Shown here piece by piece: positions 59,871 to 64,000 of a DNA stretch of 64,000 nt (positions are counted from its first letter, which is position 1; each line of letters opens with the position of its first letter). Origin of the DNA: Burkholderiales bacterium (GTDB taxonomy: Bacteria; Pseudomonadota; Gammaproteobacteria; Burkholderiales; Nitrosomonadaceae). Position numbers and translations under genes: made by a program. The notes under the pieces are model-generated. The model was given only the letters and a program-made list of their open reading frames with translations. It was not told the DNA's origin and ran no database searches. The stretch spans positions 1 to 64,000 of the forward strand of contig JACKLU010000003.1 in assembly GCA_024235735.1 (NCBI GenBank), written 5' to 3'.

Positions 59871-61978
59871 CTACAAAAAACTTACTGGTGGAATTACGGG
59901 TGGAAGAACTGCCGCCCAAATCGCTCAAACAGCTGGGCGACAGTTTTGCCGGATCGATCTCGGCCAGTCTGCTGGCGCAGGGATTAATCCAGTCTGACGC
60001 GCCGAAGCGGGTTTTCGCCTCACCGAGACGCCTGGCCGTATGGATTGCCGGTGTTTCCGGTCAAGCGGCGGATAAATCCGTTTCGCAAAAACTGATGCCG
60101 GTCAAGGTAGGACTGGACGCAGATGGGCAAGCGACGCCGCCGCTGCTGAAAAAACTGATCAGTCTCGGCGCTGATGCCTCCGCCGTATCGCGTTTGAAGC
60201 ACGTGCAGGAAGACAAAACGGAAGTATTGTTTTTCGACAGCATCGTGCCCGGCGCGCGCCTGGTCGAAGGACTGCAAACTGCAATCACAGAAGCCATCGA
60301 GCGTCTGCCGATTCCCAAAGTTATGACCTATCAGCTGGCCGACGGCTGGAGCAGCGTCCATTTCGTACGCCCCGCGCACAGTCTGATTGCACTGCATGGC
60401 GCAGATATCCTGCCGGTTCGTATTCTGGGGATTGATGCTGGTCGCGAGACGCAAGGACATCGCTTTGAGGCAAAAAGCACTGTTATTTCGATCGCTGACG
60501 CGAACAACTACGCACAGCAACTGGCGGAAGAAGGCGCGGTTATCGCGCACTTTGACGACCGCCGTGCGGAAATTCTGCGGCAACTGACTGCCGCCGCCGA
60601 AAAGGAAAATCTTGTGCTGCTTCAGGACGAGGCTTTGCTGGATGAAGTCACTGCGCTGGTTGAACTACCCAATGTACTGACCGGCCAGTTTGAAACCGAG
60701 TTTCTGCAAGTGCCGCAGGAATGCCTGATCCTGACCATGAAAGCCAATCAGAAATATTTCCCGTTGATGGATACAAGCGGAAAACTGTCGAATAAGTTTT
60801 TACTGGTTTCGAATATCCGGCCTGCCGATCCAACACTTGTCGTCGCTGGCAACGAACGCGTGGTACGCTCGCGCTTGGCCGACGCAAAATTTTTCTACGA
60901 CCAGGACCGCAAAAAGAAGCTGGAATCCCGCTTTCCCGGATTGAATCATGTGGTGTATCACAATAAACTCGGCACGCAGGGTGAACGCATTCAGCGTGTC
61001 CGCGTCATTGCCCGTTCGATCGCGTTGCTGCTTGGCGGTGAAGCGCTTGCCGATCAAGCCGGGCAGACGGCGCTGCTGTCGAAAACCGACCTGCTAACCG
61101 AGATGGTTGGGGAGTTTCCTGAATTGCAGGGCGTCATGGGGCATTACTACGCGCTGAATGACGGCTACAGCGAAACGATCGCGCAGGCAATCGAGGATCA
61201 CTACAAGCCGCGCTTTGCCGGTGACAGCCTGCCACGCAATACGGTCGGTCTGTGCGTCGCACTGGCCGATAAGCTTGAAACGCTGACGGGATTGTTCAGC
61301 ATCAACCAGATTCCGACGGGTGATAAAGACCCGTTTGCGCTGCGCCGTCACGCGCTGGGTATTATCCGCATGTTGATCGAAAAGGAATTGCCGCTGTCGC
61401 TGGATTTCCTGCTCAAGGAAGCACGTCTGGCGTTTGACGACAAATACCCGGAAACCGCCGAATCGCCATTGCAGTTTATCTATGACCGTCTGGCCGGAAG
61501 CCTGCGCGAACAGGGTTATTTGCCTCAGGAGATTGACGCGGTGCTGAGCCAATCACCGAAGGTGCTCATGGATATCCCGAAAAGACTCGAGGCTGTGCGC
61601 GCGTTCAAGCAACTCCCCGAAGCGGAAAGCCTCGCGGCCGCCAACAAGCGCGTGCATAACATCCTGGAAAAGAATGTGAAAAACGGCATCCCTATTCCTG
61701 CCGCTATCGATACCCGCCTGCTCAGGGAGCCAGCAGAAACCGCACTGCATGATGCACTGCAAAGCACGACAGCACTTGCCGACAGCGCTTTTGAATCCGG
61801 CAGCTATACGCGTTCGCTGCAAACACTGGCCGCGCTCAAGGAGCCGATCGATACATTTTTTGACCATGTCATGGTCAATACGGACGACCCCGGCCTGCGT
61901 GCAAACCGGCTATGCCTGCTCCAAATGATGCATCGATCGATGAACCGTGTGGCCGATCTTTCCAGACTGGCAAACTGA
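59867..61978 (+). CDS. glyS: Glycyl-tRNA synthetase beta subunit
   Basis: The tRNA-binding subunit, 703 residues from ATG 59867 (MTTKNLLVELRVEELPPKSL), which overlaps the glyQ stop. Conserved segments PKRVFASPRRLAVWI, PIPKVMTYQLADGWSSVHFV, HRFEAKSTV and GDKDPFALRRHALGIIRML are present; an anticodon-binding-like domain ends the protein. The frame extended to 59807 lies within glyQ and is rejected. Confidence 0.97.
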   Translation: MTTKNLLVELRVEELPPKSLKQLGDSFAGSISASLLAQGLIQSDAPKRVFASPRRLAVWIAGVSGQAADKSVSQKLMPVKVGLDADGQATPPLLKKLISLGADASAVSRLKHVQEDKTEVLFFDSIVPGARLVEGLQTAITEAIERLPIPKVMTYQLADGWSSVHFVRPAHSLIALHGADILPVRILGIDAGRETQGHRFEAKSTVISIADANNYAQQLAEEGAVIAHFDDRRAEILRQLTAAAEKENLVLLQDEALLDEVTALVELPNVLTGQFETEFLQVPQECLILTMKANQKYFPLMDTSGKLSNKFLLVSNIRPADPTLVVAGNERVVRSRLADAKFFYDQDRKKKLESRFPGLNHVVYHNKLGTQGERIQRVRVIARSIALLLGGEALADQAGQTALLSKTDLLTEMVGEFPELQGVMGHYYALNDGYSETIAQAIEDHYKPRFAGDSLPRNTVGLCVALADKLETLTGLFSINQIPTGDKDPFALRRHALGIIRMLIEKELPLSLDFLLKEARLAFDDKYPETAESPLQFIYDRLAGSLREQGYLPQEIDAVLSQSPKVLMDIPKRLEAVRAFKQLPEAESLAAANKRVHNILEKNVKNGIPIPAAIDTRLLREPAETALHDALQSTTALADSAFESGSYTRSLQTLAALKEPIDTFFDHVMVNTDDPGLRANRLCLLQMMHRSMNRVADLSRLAN

Positions 61979-61979
61979 T

Positions 61980-62519
61980 ATGAAACTGGTTATTCTCGAT
62001 CATAACGGTGTTATCAATCAGAACAGCGATACCTTTATCAAAACGCCCGAGGAATGGGTACCCATTCCGGGCAGTCTGGAAGCGATCGCGCGCCTGACGC
62101 ACGCCGGTTATCGCGTGATTACCGCCACCAATCAGTCCGGTATCGGGCGCGGCCTGCTCGATATGGCGACATTCAATGCCATCAACGAAAAAATGTATAA
62201 GGCAGTCGCCCAGTCGGGCGGACGCATTGATTCCATCTTTTTCTGCCCGCATACCAGCGCCGACAAGTGCAATTGCCGAAAACCGAAAACCGGCATGTTC
62301 GAGGAAATCATGCAACGCTATGGCACAGACCTGAAAAACACGCCCATCATCGGCGATGCGTTGCGTGATCTGCAGGCAGCCGATGCCATCGGCGCTTTGC
62401 CGGTTCTACTACTGACCGGCAAAGGCCGGATGACGCAGGAACAAAACGAACTGCCGCCGCACACGCTGATTTTCGACGATCTCTCCGCAGCTGCCGACGC
62501 GATTACAGGACGCGGATGA
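61980..62519 (+). CDS. gmhB: D-glycero-beta-D-manno-heptose-1,7-bisphosphate 7-phosphatase, motif I altered
   Basis: HAD-family phosphatase of LPS heptose synthesis, 179 residues. The zinc motif CPHTSADKCNC, the motif II region ATNQSGIGRG and the late GDALRDLQAA are kept. HAD motif I reads LDHNGVIN: the nucleophile D7 is present but position 9, normally the acid/base Asp of DRDGVIN, is Asn. This may impair catalysis. It starts one base after the glyS stop and overlaps plsC by four, so glyQ-glyS-gmhB-plsC form an operon. Confidence 0.88.
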   Translation: MKLVILDHNGVINQNSDTFIKTPEEWVPIPGSLEAIARLTHAGYRVITATNQSGIGRGLLDMATFNAINEKMYKAVAQSGGRIDSIFFCPHTSADKCNCRKPKTGMFEEIMQRYGTDLKNTPIIGDALRDLQAADAIGALPVLLLTGKGRMTQEQNELPPHTLIFDDLSAAADAITGRG

Positions 62520-63247
62520 TGCAGGCGCTATTACGTTCCACGCTGTATATGCTGCTGCTGGTGATCATCACGCCCCCTTACGCAGTATTCACACTGGCGT
62601 GCTTTCCGCTCTCGGCGCATAACCGGTACCGCGTCACATCGACCTGGACACGCATGATTTTGTTTCTGCTCGAACATATCTGCGGCTTGCGTTACCGTAT
62701 TCTGGGTGCGGAAAATATTCCCGACACCCCCAGCATCGTACTGTCCAAGCATCAGTCTGCCTGGGAAACGCTGGCCTTTCAGAAGATTTTTCCGCCACAG
62801 GTCTGGGTGTTGAAGAAAGAGCTGTTACGCATTCCCTTTTTTGGCTGGGGACTGGCCATGACCAGCCCTATCGCAATCGACCGCAGCGCGGGCAGAAGCG
62901 CACTGGATCAAGTCGTCGAACAGGGCCGCGACCGCTTGGAACAGGGCTTCTGGGTGGTGATTTTTCCGGAAGGCACGCGCATCCCCACCGGCCAGAAAGG
63001 TAAATACCGCATTGGCGGCGCCTGGCTTGCCACGCATACCGATGTTCCTGTCGTACCGGTTGCACACAATGCCGGTGAATTCTGGGCCAGAAATGCGTTT
63101 ATCAAGAAACCCGGCACGATTACCGTCAGTATTGGCAAACCGATTGATCCATCCGGCATGGAGCCGAATGCGCTCAACGCGCAGGTGGAAAATTGGATCG
63201 AAAGCGAAATGGCGCGAATCAGCCAGCACAAACCGGCTACAGATTAG
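62516..63247 (+). CDS. plsC: 1-acyl-sn-glycerol-3-phosphate acyltransferase
   Basis: Makes phosphatidic acid by acylating lysophosphatidate at the inner membrane. The 243-residue protein has an N-terminal membrane helix, motif I KHQSAWETLAF (HX4E form), motif III FPEGTRIPTG and the following VPVVPVAHNAGEFW. The start codon overlaps the gmhB stop. Pairing of gmhB with plsC is common in betaproteobacteria. Confidence 0.93.
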   Translation: MMQALLRSTLYMLLLVIITPPYAVFTLACFPLSAHNRYRVTSTWTRMILFLLEHICGLRYRILGAENIPDTPSIVLSKHQSAWETLAFQKIFPPQVWVLKKELLRIPFFGWGLAMTSPIAIDRSAGRSALDQVVEQGRDRLEQGFWVVIFPEGTRIPTGQKGKYRIGGAWLATHTDVPVVPVAHNAGEFWARNAFIKKPGTITVSIGKPIDPSGMEPNALNAQVENWIESEMARISQHKPATD

Positions 63248-63266
63248 TTGCGGATAGTCAAAAAAA

Positions 63267-63938
63267 ATGGACTACCAACTCAAGCGCAGCCGCCGCAAAA
63301 CCATCGGCATCAGGATCGGCCATCGCGGCGTTCAGGTTTGCGCGCCAATGGACTTATCCCTATCCGAGATTGACCGGCTGGTGCAAACCAAGGCCCACTG
63401 GATACAGCAGAAACTGTCCGAATGGAACAGCAGAAAACCGCTAAAGACACTCACGACCGGGCATCGCACGCTGTATCCGATGCTGGGAGACCTCTGGAAA
63501 CCTGGAATAGATGCTCACGGGCAATTGTATATGGCGCTCGCATCCAGCGATGCAGCAACAAGGCATGCATCGGCTGCGGATGATACGCTGAAACCGGCGT
63601 CTGTGCAAAAATGGGTCGCCGCCTGGTACCAGCAGCATGCGATCACCTGCTTCGGCGAACGTCTGGCGCTGTATGCCGACAGATTAAACGTCGCAAAACC
63701 GCACTTCAGGCTGTCGCACGCCAAAACGCGCTGGGGAAGCTGTAACAGCCGCGGCGTCATACGGCTGAACTGGCGTCTGATCCAGCTGCCGCTGCATCTG
63801 ATCGACTACGTTGTCGCCCATGAACTCTGTCATTTGATCGAAATGAATCACTCACCCGCATTCTGGCGGCTGGTTGCGGGCATTTTTCCAGATTATCCAA
63901 GGGCGCGCCAGGAACTGAATAGCTATGCCATCTGCTAA
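63267..63938 (+). CDS. Zinc metalloprotease-like protein, YgjP/DUF45 family
   Basis: A 223-residue protein with the metal motif VAHELCHLIEMNHSPAFW (HExxH with a third His), the TRWGSCNSRGVIRLNWRLIQ segment and the N-terminal RRKTIGIRIGHRGVQVCAPM, all typical of YgjP-like M48-related hydrolases. It starts 20 bases after plsC in the same direction. Proteolytic activity is inferred from the motif only. Confidence 0.9.
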   Translation: MDYQLKRSRRKTIGIRIGHRGVQVCAPMDLSLSEIDRLVQTKAHWIQQKLSEWNSRKPLKTLTTGHRTLYPMLGDLWKPGIDAHGQLYMALASSDAATRHASAADDTLKPASVQKWVAAWYQQHAITCFGERLALYADRLNVAKPHFRLSHAKTRWGSCNSRGVIRLNWRLIQLPLHLIDYVVAHELCHLIEMNHSPAFWRLVAGIFPDYPRARQELNSYAIC

Positions 63939-63942
63939 CTAG

Positions 63943-64000
63943 ATGACCGAAAAAGCACTAAACCCATACATTATTCCATGCGCCGAATCTGCTGCAACAT
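63943..64000 (+). CDS. Possible start of a further gene, cut by window end
   Basis: ATG 63943 opens a frame of 19 codons (MTEKALNPYIIPCAESAA) that is still open at the window end. There is no clear ribosome-binding site, so it is only a candidate. Confidence 0.3.
   Translation, partial: MTEKALNPYIIPCAESAAT

Noticed and set aside
1..64000. CRISPR array
   Set aside because: No regularly spaced direct repeats of 23-40 bases and no cas genes. The dispersed repeats found are MITEs, attC-like sites and short palindromes.

Overview
This 64 kb window looks like the chromosome of a betaproteobacterial ammonia oxidiser of the Nitrosomonas type. The best lineage marker is a cytochrome P460 gene (3160-3729), together with gloB / yafS-like methyltransferase / rnhA / dnaQ, metX-metW, a permease-less PTS, and rpmH-rnpA-yidD-yidC-mnmE. 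The assignment is inferred from protein families and gene order; no database was consulted.

Layout. 1-494: two small unrecognised genes, one cut by the window edge, beside tRNA-Lys(TTT). 639-9632: housekeeping genes (mtgA, mgtE, cytochrome P460, gloB, methyltransferase, rnhA, dnaQ, a TPR protein, msrB, nhaC). 9675-18377: a long minus-strand run of DegS-like protease, carrier, lnt, EIIA-HPr-EI, metX and metW. 18459-20830: a Nif3-family protein, a 49-residue membrane protein and mltA. 20854-27807: poorly characterised secreted proteins and lipoproteins interspersed with two families of small non-autonomous transposable elements (MITEs).

28.2-33.6 kb is the most unusual part. It is a row of promoter-proximal, mostly toxin-antitoxin gene cassettes on the minus strand, each followed by an attC-like recombination site. 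No integron integrase is visible, so it is an integrase-less cassette array (CALIN) or the tail of a chromosomal integron. HicAB and one RelE-type pair are intact. In two other pairs the toxin is destroyed while the antitoxin frame is intact: brnT has two in-frame stops, and a second RelE-like toxin is frameshifted. A MazEF-like pair next to the array has decayed in both genes and has a MITE at the 3' end of mazF.

33.6-64 kb is mostly core genes: mnmE, yidC, yidD, rnpA, rpmH, a Tat-exported transglutaminase-like protein, an esterase, xthA, two DUF4124 proteins, glnA, an SLC13-type transporter, recQ, a porin, glycerate 2-kinase and uvrA, a YajR-like MFS protein and ssb, a cheR-cheD-cheB operon behind a near-consensus FliA (sigma-28) promoter, glyQ-glyS, gmhB, plsC and a YgjP-like metallohydrolase.

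Points worth attention within core genes: the P460 has Ala where the N. europaea enzyme has its distal catalytic Glu; GmhB has Asn in place of the HAD acid/base Asp; and MsrB has a single cysteine with no zinc site.
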